A stretch of DNA of 64,000 nt, from the NCBI RefSeq assembly GCF_000737785.1, contig NZ_JPRO01000009.1, positions 1 to 64,000 of the forward strand. Direction: 5' to 3'. Under the pieces are notes generated by a model that saw nothing but the letters and a program-made list of their open reading frames with translations, was not told the DNA's origin and did no database searches. The stretch comes from Chryseobacterium luteum (GTDB taxonomy: Bacteria > Bacteroidota > Bacteroidia > Flavobacteriales > Weeksellaceae). Both the position numbers and the translations under genes were made by a program. Positions 1 through 8,382 of this stretch are shown one piece after another; within the stretch, counting starts at the first letter, position 1; each line of letters begins with the position of its first letter.

Positions 1-82
1 AGCTCAGCCAATAAATTAGCGTAGCTTTTTTGAGTATTAACGTCTAGAATTGGAATACTTTCGTATTGGTATACATCAAAAA

Positions 83-247
83 TTAAAGCGAATCCGGCAA
101 TACCATAAACTCTTCTTTTTTACGGACGGAAAGCGGAATGGCAGTCTTGTTTTTCATAACGATTGTATTTCCGCCTTCTGATTTGATGTAATAATCAAAA
201 TAAGAAAGGTTGATCCCCGCTACCGCACGAATCCTTTCGTGTGGTTT
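83..247 (-). pseudogene. Remnant of a LytTR DNA-binding domain
   Basis: On the minus strand about 54 codons are open between an in-frame stop (248-250) and the stop at 83-85, with no start codon. The translation contains an EGG turn, then a strand and the stretch IPLSVRKKEEF. This matches the C-terminal part of LytTR DNA-binding domains of Bacteroidetes response regulators, which have a GEGG...IPVSRRKKEEF-like pattern. Nothing upstream supplies a receiver domain or the N-terminal half of LytTR, so I read it as the 3' debris of a deleted response regulator. The resemblance is by eye only. Confidence 0.4.
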
Positions 248-345
248 TTAGCATTATAAATCAAATATTCGAAAAACATCCAAAGATTAACAAAACCTCA
301 CCACAAAGTCTGTAAGCCCTTCCGAAGGACTGTATGTACTTCTCC

Positions 346-363
346 AACCCCCTGGAGGGGGTT
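346..363. repeat. GC-rich perfect hairpin
   Basis: AACCCCC and GGGGGTT form a 7-bp perfect stem around a TGGA loop in otherwise AT-rich intergenic DNA. There is no T-run on either side, so it is not an obvious terminator. It lies about 125 bases before the lipoprotein gene at 488. The rest of 248-487 holds nothing I can name. Confidence 0.5.
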
Positions 364-487
364 ATGGAACGGGGTAAAGGGATATATGATGTAATAATGT
401 GGTATCAAAACAATAGGATCAAAACAAAAAAACAGCATCTTTTAAAAGAAATTCCTGAATATTCCGTTTAATTCTTAAATTTGGCTC

Positions 488-955
488 ATGCGAAAGAATC
501 TTTATCTCATCATTATATTATGTTCCCTTACCAGTTGTTATACGTACCAGGTAAAAAAGCAAGCGGATCCGGCGGCCGGCAATAAGCAAGAATCTAAAAA
601 GAGTGCTGCTCCTGTTAATACTTCTGCGCAAATGAAAAGTACAACAGGTGAATCCAAAGGCCTGAACGTACAACCAACGCCTGTTCCTATCAATGTTCAG
701 GAGACACTTGCCCCAAATAAAAAATTTAAAATTAATGTTGATGACAAGTCCTACAAAATAATAGTTGACAAGTGGGAAAGCGACAGCCTGGTTGCCCACC
801 CGGTTAATAATCCTAAAAAAATTCTGAAATTCCATAAGAACCAGATCAATAGCGAGAAAATTGCGGAAAAACGCTTTTCACAGCCCATCGCTGATATTCT
901 TACAGTTACAGCTTATGCTGCAATTGGTGTTGGAATCTATCTTCTTCTCCGCTAG
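488..955 (+). CDS. Small lipoprotein of unknown function
   Basis: The 155-residue product starts with a short basic n-region and a hydrophobic stretch ending in LTSC, a good lipobox with Cys17 as the lipidated residue. The middle is low-complexity and rich in Lys, Ser, Thr and Pro (about residues 25-70), as in a periplasmic linker. A compact section with a VDDKSYKIIVDKW-type strand pattern follows. The last 20 residues (ILTVTAYAAIGVGIYLLLR) form a strong hydrophobic segment, which is odd for a lipoprotein and suggests attachment at both ends. I do not recognise the family. It ends 4 bases into the small convergent ORF at 952-1065. Confidence 0.75.
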   Translation: MRKNLYLIIILCSLTSCYTYQVKKQADPAAGNKQESKKSAAPVNTSAQMKSTTGESKGLNVQPTPVPINVQETLAPNKKFKINVDDKSYKIIVDKWESDSLVAHPVNNPKKILKFHKNQINSEKIAEKRFSQPIADILTVTAYAAIGVGIYLLLR

Positions 956-1065
956 TTTTTTAACCTTTTCTGGTAATTATAGAAAATATCAGAAGTTTTT
1001 ATTTCGTAGTCTGCAAGTCTGTCATACTGGTCAACCGTAAATTCAATGTCTTTTTCTGAAGTCAT
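952..1065 (-). CDS. Possible 37-residue protein
   Basis: A short ATG-initiated frame follows a GAGAAGGAAAAAAG purine tract and encodes an acidic, Tyr- and Asp-rich helical peptide (MTSEKDIEFTVDQYDRLADY onward) ending in YQKRLKN. The amino-acid make-up looks coding rather than random, and it sits between two convergent or co-oriented genes. It overlaps the lipoprotein stop codon by a few bases on the opposite strand. No family recognised. It could be a real small protein or the tail of a lost gene. Confidence 0.35.
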   Translation of the reverse strand: MTSEKDIEFTVDQYDRLADYEIKTSDIFYNYQKRLKN

Positions 1066-1114
1066 AATCTTTTTTCCTTCTCAGAAAATTATTTGAATCG
1101 ATACACTCAGGACT

Positions 1115-1834
1115 TTACAATTCCTCTGTTATAATATTTTCCAGCCATTGCCGGGCAAGAGTTTCTACATAATCCACAAATGTCGTTACGTGATTAATAG
1201 TATAAAATGTATATTCTGGCTGACCTTTTAAAACTTCAACATTTTCAAAACTATGATCAGGAGCAAAAAGTAAAACCTGTTTTGTGTCTGGGTCATAAAA
1301 GGTTTCATTTCCGTTCGCTTCCTCAGCGAAACAAATCAGGTCTTTTGTGTCCGTTTGTTTTACATTTTCATCTTTACAAACCTGGTCATATAAGTCAATC
1401 CAGTCACCCAAGCCTTTTGTGAGTAAGGATTGAGTGAAAATAAAATTCTGATTATCGGTCAGCATTTCAGCTTCCGTATCAAAATGGTGATAGGTTTCGG
1501 TTATCCCGCCCATTTCGTTTAAGAGCAGCTGATGTTCAGCTATGACATCAATTTCTGTTTGAATTTTTTCAGTCTTACACAACCAACCGCACTTTAAGCC
1601 ATTCCTGTCAGTCCAGGTATACAGATAATAGTTTGATTTTTTATTTTTAGAGGTTGTTATATCAACACTCAAAATTGAAGTTGACTGTAGCAGTAGTTTA
1701 TATAAAGCAGGGAATGTACTGATCAGTTCCGGACTAAAAGTTTTACTAATGATATGCCTGATTTCCACGCTATCATTTTGTCCTACAAACCAACTTACCT
1801 CCTGCTTAAAATTTTCAAAATCATTTTTTTCCAT
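1115..1834 (-). CDS. SUKH/SMI1-KNR4-like protein of unknown function
   Basis: A soluble 239-residue protein without signal peptide or membrane segments. I placed the start at the internal ATG (1832-1834) because AGGAAA lies about 5 bases upstream. The longer frame to 1882 adds an unlikely Cys-rich N-terminus. The C-terminal half has the pattern LTDNQNF..., GDWIDLYD, ICFAEEANGN.TFYDP.T..V..F.PDH, resembling the SMI1/KNR4 (SUKH) fold in which a GN-x-x-FYD turn precedes paired strands. SUKH proteins often act as immunity proteins to nuclease toxins, but no toxin gene is adjacent, so that role would be pure inference. It could be an orphan immunity gene or an unrelated cytoplasmic protein. Confidence 0.65.
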   Translation of the reverse strand: MEKNDFENFKQEVSWFVGQNDSVEIRHIISKTFSPELISTFPALYKLLLQSTSILSVDITTSKNKKSNYYLYTWTDRNGLKCGWLCKTEKIQTEIDVIAEHQLLLNEMGGITETYHHFDTEAEMLTDNQNFIFTQSLLTKGLGDWIDLYDQVCKDENVKQTDTKDLICFAEEANGNETFYDPDTKQVLLFAPDHSFENVEVLKGQPEYTFYTINHVTTFVDYVETLARQWLENIITEEL

Positions 1835-2123
1835 TGTTTCCTGATTTAAATTTAATGGGTTTCTGCTACAGGCAGTACACAATGAGGGCCTGACGTTGAT
1901 TGAACAGATTTCACATAGCCTTCACCTGCATTTTGTCAAATAAATTTTGGTTTTTAACCGCTTAAATATACACTTTTATAAATTTATTTAAGATAGCCCA
2001 TCAGCTGTTTGTATTGGAAAAAAGCTCTTGTTCGCGACCGTTGCAGATCTATTGATCAATCTTGAAGATATAAATATTGAAACTTATGTTGTACATTTAA
2101 AATATACAAATAATCAGTAGCGG

Positions 2124-2894
2124 ATGGACAAAGACCTCAATATAAAATTCTATGATGAACTATCAGAGGATTACCATTTAATTTTCGACAGCTGGGAAGA
2201 CGCCATTAAAAGACAGGCGCTAATTTTAAAAGGTATGATCACAGAATATGCTAAACCGGATGCATTAACTGTCCTTGACTGTGCCTGCGGCATCGGTACA
2301 CAGGCAATCGGTCTTGCCTCTCTCGGCTATCAGGTGTGCGGCACAGACCTCAGCCCAAAAGCTATTGAGCGGGCAAAGGTGGAATCACGGAAAAGAGGCC
2401 TGTCTGTGTCTTTTAATGTTGCTGATTTCAGAACATTGGATCAGGATGTTCCCAGTGTATTTGATGTCGTGATAGCCTGTGACAATGCACTGCCTCATTT
2501 ACTGGAAGAAAGTGATATGCTGCTGGCAGCCGAAAATATTTTAAAGAAAATGGATTCAGGAAGTCTTTTTATCGCCAGTATCAGGGATTATGATAAAGTC
2601 CTTGAAGAAAAACCGGAAAGTACGCAGCCGACAGTAAAAAACTCAGGAGGCCGAAGAACCATTTCGTTTCAGGTTTGGGACTGGATAAAAGAAGATATTT
2701 ATGTCGTTAATCATTTTACAGTAAAAGGTAAGGACGAACAGTTTGATACTAATATGCGCAAAACGATGTATCGGGCATACCGCAGGCAAGATTTAGGCAG
2801 GATATTTGAAACTGCCGGATTTACAGAAATAAGATGGCTAATGCCTGAACAGTCCGGCTACTATCAGCCCATACTAACAGGCAAAAAGAGTTAG
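2124..2894 (+). CDS. Class I SAM-dependent methyltransferase
   Basis: The 256-residue protein has a canonical Rossmann methyltransferase core. Motif I is VLDCACGIGTQAIGLA (about residues 50-65), followed by the acidic end of strand 2 (GTDLSPKAIE), motif II around FDVVIACDNALPHL and motif III around GSLFIASIRDYD. The C-terminal part, with VWDWIKEDIYVVNHF and YRRQDLGRIFETAGF, is typical of Methyltransf_25-type enzymes acting on small molecules. The substrate cannot be read from the sequence. It is a single gene, with a gap of about 290 bases before it and the next gene not tightly linked. Confidence 0.85.
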   Translation: MDKDLNIKFYDELSEDYHLIFDSWEDAIKRQALILKGMITEYAKPDALTVLDCACGIGTQAIGLASLGYQVCGTDLSPKAIERAKVESRKRGLSVSFNVADFRTLDQDVPSVFDVVIACDNALPHLLEESDMLLAAENILKKMDSGSLFIASIRDYDKVLEEKPESTQPTVKNSGGRRTISFQVWDWIKEDIYVVNHFTVKGKDEQFDTNMRKTMYRAYRRQDLGRIFETAGFTEIRWLMPEQSGYYQPILTGKKS

Positions 2895-3028
2895 TTTATC
2901 CTGATTTTTTTACTTATCCGGGTTATTGAAAACAAATGTTCAATTAAATGTTCAATTAAAAGCTAACTTGGCATAAATTTTTATATTCCGTTTAACAGTA
3001 CACCAACAACTTAGAAATAAAAATTAAT

Positions 3029-3604
3029 ATGCTGAATAAAAATTATCGCAGAGATCTTCTCAAAAAAATTAATCTTATTAAAAAAATTACTTTAGGAATC
3101 ATGGGTTCCTGTATTATACTCATGATCATAGGGGTATGCATTTTATTTTATTATGCCCAAACCATGAATACGATGAACTTTACTATTTATTTAACTTCAT
3201 TCGTGTTAGTTTTATTGATAGTTGCATTCTTCTTCACCATATTCTTTTTCAGAAGCTATGATAAAGTCATTAACGAGATGAATGGCGCAGATCTGGAAAC
3301 ATTGGAAAAACTTAGTGAATCGCGGTCATGGATAGAGCAATACCTTCCGTCCTTTATTATTTATTCCGGTAAAATCATAGTTTTTAAATTTTATCATCAG
3401 CCGGATTTATACTTTACCGACCTGACTGAAATTTCGATCCGGAACAATTATTTTACAAGAGGTAAACAAAACAAAATGGTGATATTCAAGAAATCAAAAG
3501 GGGGAAGCTATTTCTTCAGTATTGACAGTAATTATCTTCAGCAAAAACATCTTCTTGAAAAAGCGTTGGAATATAATCCCAAAATAATTATAAAAAACAG
3601 TTAG
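3029..3604 (+). CDS. Two-TM membrane protein of unknown function
   Basis: A 191-residue protein with two strong transmembrane segments near residues 18-45 and 52-75, followed by a cytosolic domain of about 110 residues with alternating strands (IIYSGKIIVFKFY, YFTDLTEISIRNNYF, KMVIFKKS, YFFSIDSNYL) and a C-terminal helix. The two-helix hairpin plus small beta domain resembles bacterial PH-like membrane proteins; similar proteins lie at 5696-6136 and 16560-17000. No enzymatic motif is visible. Confidence 0.7.
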   Translation: MLNKNYRRDLLKKINLIKKITLGIMGSCIILMIIGVCILFYYAQTMNTMNFTIYLTSFVLVLLIVAFFFTIFFFRSYDKVINEMNGADLETLEKLSESRSWIEQYLPSFIIYSGKIIVFKFYHQPDLYFTDLTEISIRNNYFTRGKQNKMVIFKKSKGGSYFFSIDSNYLQQKHLLEKALEYNPKIIIKNS

Positions 3605-3660
3605 GACAATAACAACATTAAAATCAAATACTTAAAATATTCAGGCCTACTCTATTTTAA

Positions 3661-3825
3661 AACGGAACATTATATAAAAAACTGAGCAGCATTAAAAAAA
3701 ACAGTGATGTTGTATTCAGCGGCAGGATCTTAGGGGCAAATCTTAACCATATCACTCCGGGTTACGAATTCAGTAACTTTTCTATTGAAACTGAATTCTA
3801 TGCCATAGAACCTGTCACCCAATAA
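3661..3825 (+). pseudogene. 3' remnant of an unidentified gene
   Basis: An open stretch of 54 codons without a start codon follows an in-frame TAA (3658-3660). Its translation is protein-like: LYKKLSSIKKN, then alternating strands SDVVFSGRILGANLN and FSNFSIETEFYAIEP. It ends 36 bases before a good hairpin terminator at 3861-3886, as the true 3' end of a gene would. I could not identify the family. Best read as the surviving tail of a degraded beta-rich protein. Confidence 0.35.
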
Positions 3826-3860
3826 ATGCAGTACAGTGAAATTGCCTTACTAATTTGAAA

Positions 3861-3886
3861 AGCCGGAATTACCTTACATTCCGGCT
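3861..3886. terminator. Bidirectional intrinsic terminator
   Basis: AGCCGGAAT (3861-3869) and ATTCCGGCT (3878-3886) form a perfect 9-bp stem with an 8-base loop. CATTTT follows on the plus strand and an A-run precedes, giving U-rich tails both ways. It separates the plus-strand remnant from the minus-strand gene ending at 3945. Confidence 0.7.
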
Positions 3887-3944
3887 CATTTTCATTACTT
3901 TGACAGCATTCTGTCTTTAAACCCAATAATAATTCGCAATTATT

Positions 3945-4148
3945 TTACTTTATAAAAGGTAGAATTTCATTATATGGTTTTCCAACAATAATTCCATATA
4001 AGGAGATCAAAAATAAAACAACTAGAATGATTAAAAAAACGGGCTTATACCTGAATATCATCCCCTTCTTCCGGGTATACCTGTAGTTAATATATGTGCC
4101 TATTAAAAAAAGGCCAGTAAATAAGAGTATTAAATAATTTACCTGCAT
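3945..4148 (-). CDS. Small two-TM membrane protein
   Basis: A 67-residue protein made of two hydrophobic helices (about residues 3-21 and 36-54) joined by a very basic loop (NYRYTRKKGMIFRYK), so the loop is probably cytoplasmic with both termini outside. No family recognised. Transcribed toward the shared terminator at 3861-3886. Confidence 0.55.
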   Translation of the reverse strand: MQVNYLILLFTGLFLIGTYINYRYTRKKGMIFRYKPVFLIILVVLFLISLYGIIVGKPYNEILPFIK

Positions 4149-4228
4149 AAAATAAAGTTAAATTTAGTGATTCCGTATCGAATTTCATTCTGAAAAATCC
4201 GTTACATGCTGTTGACTTCCCTTCTGTA

Positions 4229-4711
4229 TTATTTTACTTTGTCTATCCGTATTTCAACAGGATAAACCGATGATTGCTCAACCTCAAATGAAACCTCTAC
4301 CTTGTCATTCGTTGTAAGCGGTTTGCCTTCATTATCATAAAATATGGTTTTATCAGATCCCCGTCCCGCATTTTCAGGAACAAAAACGCTGTTATGCCCG
4401 TTTTCTGCCCACGCCATTTTTACGGGAGTAATTGTTTCACCATCATCACCGGGTGCTTTATTTACATAGACTGTTTGAGGCCTGCCAATGTAAACCGTCA
4501 TTCCTGCCGAATAATTCAAATAGCCTGTAATAGAAAAACGTTTTCCCTCATTCGCCTTTTCGTCATCCAAAATTTTTTGTACTGCTGCCTTTGACGATTC
4601 TATCGGCGTTCCTTTTTCACGGTTTCTACTACTTTCAAAAAATGAGCAGGAGGTGGCTGTGGATGCTATTCCTGCAACTGCTGCTGCGATAAACAATGTT
4701 TTACATGTCAT
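4229..4711 (-). CDS. Lipoprotein with OB-like domain, unknown function
   Basis: I start at the ATG at 4709-4711 because it gives a clean signal (MTCKTLFIAAAVAGIASTATSC) with a TSC lipobox; the frame extends to 4774 but that extension is polar and unlikely. The 160-residue product then has an SSKAAVQKILDDEKANEGKRF helix and a beta section (ITGYLNY..., MTVYIGRPQTVYVNK, DKVEVSFEVEQSS, VEIRIDKVK). This strand order resembles the small OB-fold 'add a layer to the membrane' type lipoproteins in Bacteroidetes. That fold call is an inference. No operon partner is obvious. Confidence 0.65.
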   Translation of the reverse strand: MTCKTLFIAAAVAGIASTATSCSFFESSRNREKGTPIESSKAAVQKILDDEKANEGKRFSITGYLNYSAGMTVYIGRPQTVYVNKAPGDDGETITPVKMAWAENGHNSVFVPENAGRGSDKTIFYDNEGKPLTTNDKVEVSFEVEQSSVYPVEIRIDKVK

Positions 4712-5034
4712 AGTGAATTTATTTTTTGTTAATGTTTTGTTTTTTGGTGTTGTATCATGCTTACGGCCTCGCATTATTCTCTTCGTAGTCTATATGATAA
4801 ATAATGCCTTTTTTTTGATGATATAAGAATAAGATTTTTTTTGAAATATAGTATAGTTATTTTCTATTTTTCTTTCTTTTTAATCTTTTGTTTAATTTTT
4901 TATTGTGATTTGATGATTTTAAGGAATTATCACATCCTTACAGAATAGACTTTGCTCATTAGGAGGCTGTTTAAATTTTAAAAATCTTCTTAAATGGCTA
5001 GAGGAATTGTTTCTTTAGTAATCATTTGACAGGA
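4712..5034. other. AT-rich gap without a recognisable gene
   Basis: About 320 bases of strongly AT-rich DNA lie between two minus-strand genes. The first 60 bases (to 4774) are an unlikely N-terminal extension of the lipoprotein frame. The rest presumably holds its promoter. I see no coding frame, hairpin terminator or repeat worth naming. Confidence 0.5.
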
Positions 5035-5655
5035 TTATTTTTCCATCTTTCTGAGGTCAGTGAGAACCACATATCCGGCTGTTTCTTTACCTTTTGAATC
5101 AACATAATAAACGTAGACCCAGTTCCCAGCCTCTATCCTATCCATATTAAGAGTGACCTTATTTCCCTTAACTACGTATGAATTAAGTTTTGAAGCAGCA
5201 TCCGGCTTTTTATGAAAGTAAGATCTGGGGACGGAAACTCTATAATCTCCCGCCGTAGCATTGGTAATTTTACTATACACTCCATTGAAATCTTCCGGTA
5301 CATTATCCACCGCACAGTTTTCAAATGATGCACGTATCTTATCCTGTTCCAGAACAAGGGTTACCTTACATTCCGGGTCGTTTTCATCACTTTTTAAAGT
5401 ACACTGGTTTCCAATTAATGTACCTTCACCATAATATAACCCTGTTCGGGCACTTGCGGTATTCCACCAGGCAAATATTTCTGCATCTATATGATTGCCC
5501 TTTTTCACAATAGATATATAACAGTAAGAACCGTTTTTGTTTTTGAGCTCATAGGTCCCATTTTGTGCAATTGCAATAGTACCGGCAAAAAACGTGAACC
5601 CCAAAATAGCTATGAGATTTAGCTTGTGAAGGAAATGCTTAGCTTTAAAATTCAT
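5035..5655 (-). CDS. Secreted protein with C-terminal SH3-like region
   Basis: The ATG at 5653-5655 gives a signal peptide (MNFKAKHFLHKLNLIAILGF..., cleavage likely after AIAQ). The mature part of about 170 residues has a beta-rich N-domain (GTYELKNKNGSYCYISIVKKG...) with three or four cysteines that may pair. It ends in a region resembling bacterial SH3 domains: YRVSVPRSYFHKKPD..., NSYVVKGNKVTLNM, GNWVYVYYVDSKGKETAGYVVL. SH3b-type domains often bind cell-wall fragments; the role here is unknown. The next gene upstream on the same strand starts 481 bases away (6136) and ends 40 bases before this start, so the two could be co-transcribed. Confidence 0.7.
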   Translation of the reverse strand: MNFKAKHFLHKLNLIAILGFTFFAGTIAIAQNGTYELKNKNGSYCYISIVKKGNHIDAEIFAWWNTASARTGLYYGEGTLIGNQCTLKSDENDPECKVTLVLEQDKIRASFENCAVDNVPEDFNGVYSKITNATAGDYRVSVPRSYFHKKPDAASKLNSYVVKGNKVTLNMDRIEAGNWVYVYYVDSKGKETAGYVVLTDLRKMEK

Positions 5656-5695
5656 AATTAATCTGATCAATCCGGTTTAAAATATTTTATTTCAT

Positions 5696-6136
5696 TCAAG
5701 CACGTAATGCTGATCTTATTTTTTCAGTATATGCCGATGATGTTTCTAAATCCTGCTCAAAAACCACACTTCCATCTGTTTTCTGTGTAATGGTCAAAAT
5801 ATGGAATGTTTTTCTGAACATCGAAAATAAAGGCCGGTCTTTTATGGACAGAAATCGGTCGGTGATGGTAAAATCGTATTCTGACCGGGGAAATTCTTTT
5901 TTATGAATGCGTACATATCCGTCTGTTACAACACATTTATTTCTAAGGTAAGTGGCAATAAGCATAAGTGGCAAAACAACAAAACCCAAAAGGCTCCAGG
6001 CACCTATCCTTACAATGGAAGTTTTACCTAAAATAAGACCATAAACCAAATTATAAAACGAGCCGACAATGATAAACGGTGCAATTACCGAATAGAAAAT
6101 CAACGTTGACTTTGATAAGTTGAATGTCTGTTTCAT
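5696..6136 (-). CDS. PH-like two-TM membrane protein
   Basis: A 146-residue protein with two transmembrane helices (about residues 10-34 and 42-63), then a beta-rich domain (CVVTDGYVRIHKKEFPRSEYDFTITDRFLSIKDR..., FHILTITQKTDGSVVFEQDL) and a short C-terminal helix. The layout of a hairpin in the membrane plus a PH-like strand set fits bacterial PH-domain membrane proteins. The 39-base spacing to the downstream secreted protein suggests a two-gene transcript. Function unknown. Confidence 0.7.
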   Translation of the reverse strand: MKQTFNLSKSTLIFYSVIAPFIIVGSFYNLVYGLILGKTSIVRIGAWSLLGFVVLPLMLIATYLRNKCVVTDGYVRIHKKEFPRSEYDFTITDRFLSIKDRPLFSMFRKTFHILTITQKTDGSVVFEQDLETSSAYTEKIRSALRA

Positions 6137-6381
6137 TGGTGGATATTTTCTTGTACCAATCTACTTAATTTTCACATCCTGTCAAAGGATATAAGACAAT
6201 CATAATCTGTTTTTTTTACACTTTTCTTAAAAACTACATTTCCATTAATCTTTATTTGCTGTTTTGAAAAATTGTATCTAACTAATTATTTATTTAATTT
6301 TATCAAAAAAAGTTTAGAATAATGCAATGTGTTAAGCAAAAAGCGAGTTATAGTTATGCATAATTTTAAAAAGGCAATGAT

Positions 6382-7677
6382 ATGATTAAAAAATTTCACA
6401 TCACGATACTGTTTTTTATGTTCATTCAATTATCGTTTGGGCAGAAAACATCAACCTTTCAGGACAGCATTGCTACTTATTTCGATGAAATAAAAACTGA
6501 GGCAAACAAGCATCAGCAACTATGGGAAAAAAATTTATACGAACCAATACTCTTAGTCAATCCTAATTCGAGGCAAATATTCGCCAACTTTCCCGACAGC
6601 GTTGGTATTCTCAAGCAAAACGGCAAAATTTATTCAGGAATTTTACCTGGCAAAATTAACATTGCGAACACAGCCGTCAACTGGAACGGCAGACGTTGGG
6701 CTATGATTATGTTTCCATTGCCGACCAATAAACAGGACAGAATAAATTTACTTGCCCACGAGTTATTTCACGTAAGCCAACCATCATTAGGTTTCAAACT
6801 ATTCAACACCGAAAACAATCACCTGGACCAAAAGGATGGTAGAATTTATTTGCGTTTAGAACTGGAAGCATTAAAAAAGGCTCTTCAAACAAACAATAAA
6901 ACTGAACAAAAAACGCATCTAACTAATGCCCTTGCTTTCAGGAAATATAGATATTCGCTTTATCCCGGAGCAGACACTTCCGAAAACTTATTAGAACTAA
7001 ATGAAGGAATTGCTGAATACACAGGTTCAATAATAAGCGGAAGGAATAGAAAGCAATCTTCCGGACACTTTGTGCAAAGCATCAATTCTTTTTTGAGCAA
7101 TCCTACATTTGTCCGTTCATTTGCCTACCAAACCATTCCTATCTACGGTTACCTGCTCGATAGTGCAAAAAAAGGATGGAACAGAGAAATAACGATTAAA
7201 ACAAACCTGGCTGACTATTTTATAAAAGCATTTGATATAACACTACCTAATGATTTAAAGAAAAGTACTGACTTAATTGTAAATCAATACAACGGAAAAG
7301 CAATTATTTCAGAAGAAAAAACCAGAGAAGAAAAAACAAAAAAACTGATTGCTGGATACAAAAGTAAGTTTATTACCCAACCTCATTTTGAACTTGTATT
7401 TGAGCAGATGAATGTATCATTTGACCCAAGGAATATTGTGCCTATTGAAGACAAGGGAACAGTTTACCCCAATATTAGAGTTACCGATAAATGGGGAATA
7501 CTTACGGTTGAGAACGGAGCATTAATGAGTTCTAAATGGGACAAAATTTCAGTAACCACTCCTTTGAAAATGGAGAATAAAAATATAAACGGAGAGGGAT
7601 GGACACTGGAACTTAATGACGGCTACTCCGTGGCAAAAGACGAAACAACAGGAAACTACAAACTGACAAAGAAATAA
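6382..7677 (+). CDS. Secreted zinc metallopeptidase-like protein
   Basis: A 431-residue protein with a signal peptide (MIKKFHITILFFMFIQLSFGQ). It has a clear HExxH zinc motif in LLAHELFHVSQPSLGF (about residues 125-140). About 80 residues later ELNEGIAEYTG supplies a Glu in an NEGIAEY context, the usual third zinc ligand of gluzincins. The C-terminal 100 residues (VSFDPRNIVPIEDKGTVYPNIRVTDKWG...) look beta-rich with no catalytic motif. Expected to be exported to the periplasm or surface; substrate unknown. It is a solitary gene with a 245-base upstream gap. A second HExxH secreted protein lies at 8383-9753 in the opposite orientation. Confidence 0.75.
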   Translation: MIKKFHITILFFMFIQLSFGQKTSTFQDSIATYFDEIKTEANKHQQLWEKNLYEPILLVNPNSRQIFANFPDSVGILKQNGKIYSGILPGKINIANTAVNWNGRRWAMIMFPLPTNKQDRINLLAHELFHVSQPSLGFKLFNTENNHLDQKDGRIYLRLELEALKKALQTNNKTEQKTHLTNALAFRKYRYSLYPGADTSENLLELNEGIAEYTGSIISGRNRKQSSGHFVQSINSFLSNPTFVRSFAYQTIPIYGYLLDSAKKGWNREITIKTNLADYFIKAFDITLPNDLKKSTDLIVNQYNGKAIISEEKTREEKTKKLIAGYKSKFITQPHFELVFEQMNVSFDPRNIVPIEDKGTVYPNIRVTDKWGILTVENGALMSSKWDKISVTTPLKMENKNINGEGWTLELNDGYSVAKDETTGNYKLTKK

Positions 7678-7691
7678 AACGCACAACAGCG

Positions 7692-7710
7692 CCTTCCAAA
7701 AAATGGAAGG
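7692..7710. repeat. Hairpin downstream of the metallopeptidase gene
   Basis: CCTTCCA and TGGAAGG form a 7-bp stem around an A-rich loop, 15 bases after the stop codon at 7677. No T-run follows, so it may stabilise the 3' end of the mRNA rather than terminate it. Confidence 0.4.
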
Positions 7711-7830
7711 TTCAGTGCCGAATTCAACAGCAGTTCCTTAACTTTTGTGATTCCATTGAACTTAGCTACGAAAAATGCTCACCTTCAGCAATACCCAAAC
7801 CGCAAACTATTTTTTTACTAACCTTATTAA

Positions 7831-8274
7831 ATGAATATGAAATACATTATTATACTTCCGCTTTTATTACTTTTTGCCAATGCTTTTTCCCAGGAGAAAC
7901 AAATTAAAAAAGAAAAATGGCACTGGAATAACAACAAAATAAATCAAGACACAATTGCGGGTTATTGTCAGGTGTTAAAAGTTGATAATGTCCTCTACAT
8001 ATCAGGTGCTGTAGCAACGGATATTACTTCTGAAGGAATTACATCAGTTTATAACGATTTAAAAGCTTCTTTAGCAAGTTTTGGAGCCACATTTGAAAAT
8101 GTTGTGAAAGAAAATCTATATACGACCAATATTGATGAAATGAAAAAATTCAATTATGTGAGGAAGAAATTTTATAATAATGATTTTCCCGCAGCTACCT
8201 GGGTCCAAATACAAAGACTGTATATGCCAACAGCTAAGTTAGAGATTGAATTGGTAGCACATCTGCCAAAATAA
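7831..8274 (+). CDS. Exported RidA/YjgF-family protein
   Basis: A 147-residue protein with a signal peptide (cleavage near FANAFSQ) followed by a RidA fold: LKVDNVLYISGAVATD, NDLKASLASFGATFENVVKENLYTTNIDEM, FPAATWVQIQRLYMPTAKLEIELVAHL. The family is normally cytoplasmic and removes reactive enamines or imines. Two things are unusual. The protein is predicted to be exported, and the PAR motif that carries the RidA catalytic Arg reads PAA-T here, so classical deaminase activity is unlikely. It probably belongs to a secreted Rid-like subgroup of unknown ligand. Family assignment is firm, function is not. Confidence 0.8.
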   Translation: MNMKYIIILPLLLLFANAFSQEKQIKKEKWHWNNNKINQDTIAGYCQVLKVDNVLYISGAVATDITSEGITSVYNDLKASLASFGATFENVVKENLYTTNIDEMKKFNYVRKKFYNNDFPAATWVQIQRLYMPTAKLEIELVAHLPK

Positions 8275-8382
8275 TGTACTAAATTACCTTTGTTAATTCA
8301 ACTACAGAAGTATTAAAAACATTTTCAGCCTAATGAATTCAAACAGTATAGAAACGACCTCAACTATTCCCGGCCACTGTGT

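Noticed and set aside
2023..2123. About 40 open codons just before the methyltransferase
   Set aside because: No start codon, no recognisable pattern; too short to distinguish from chance.
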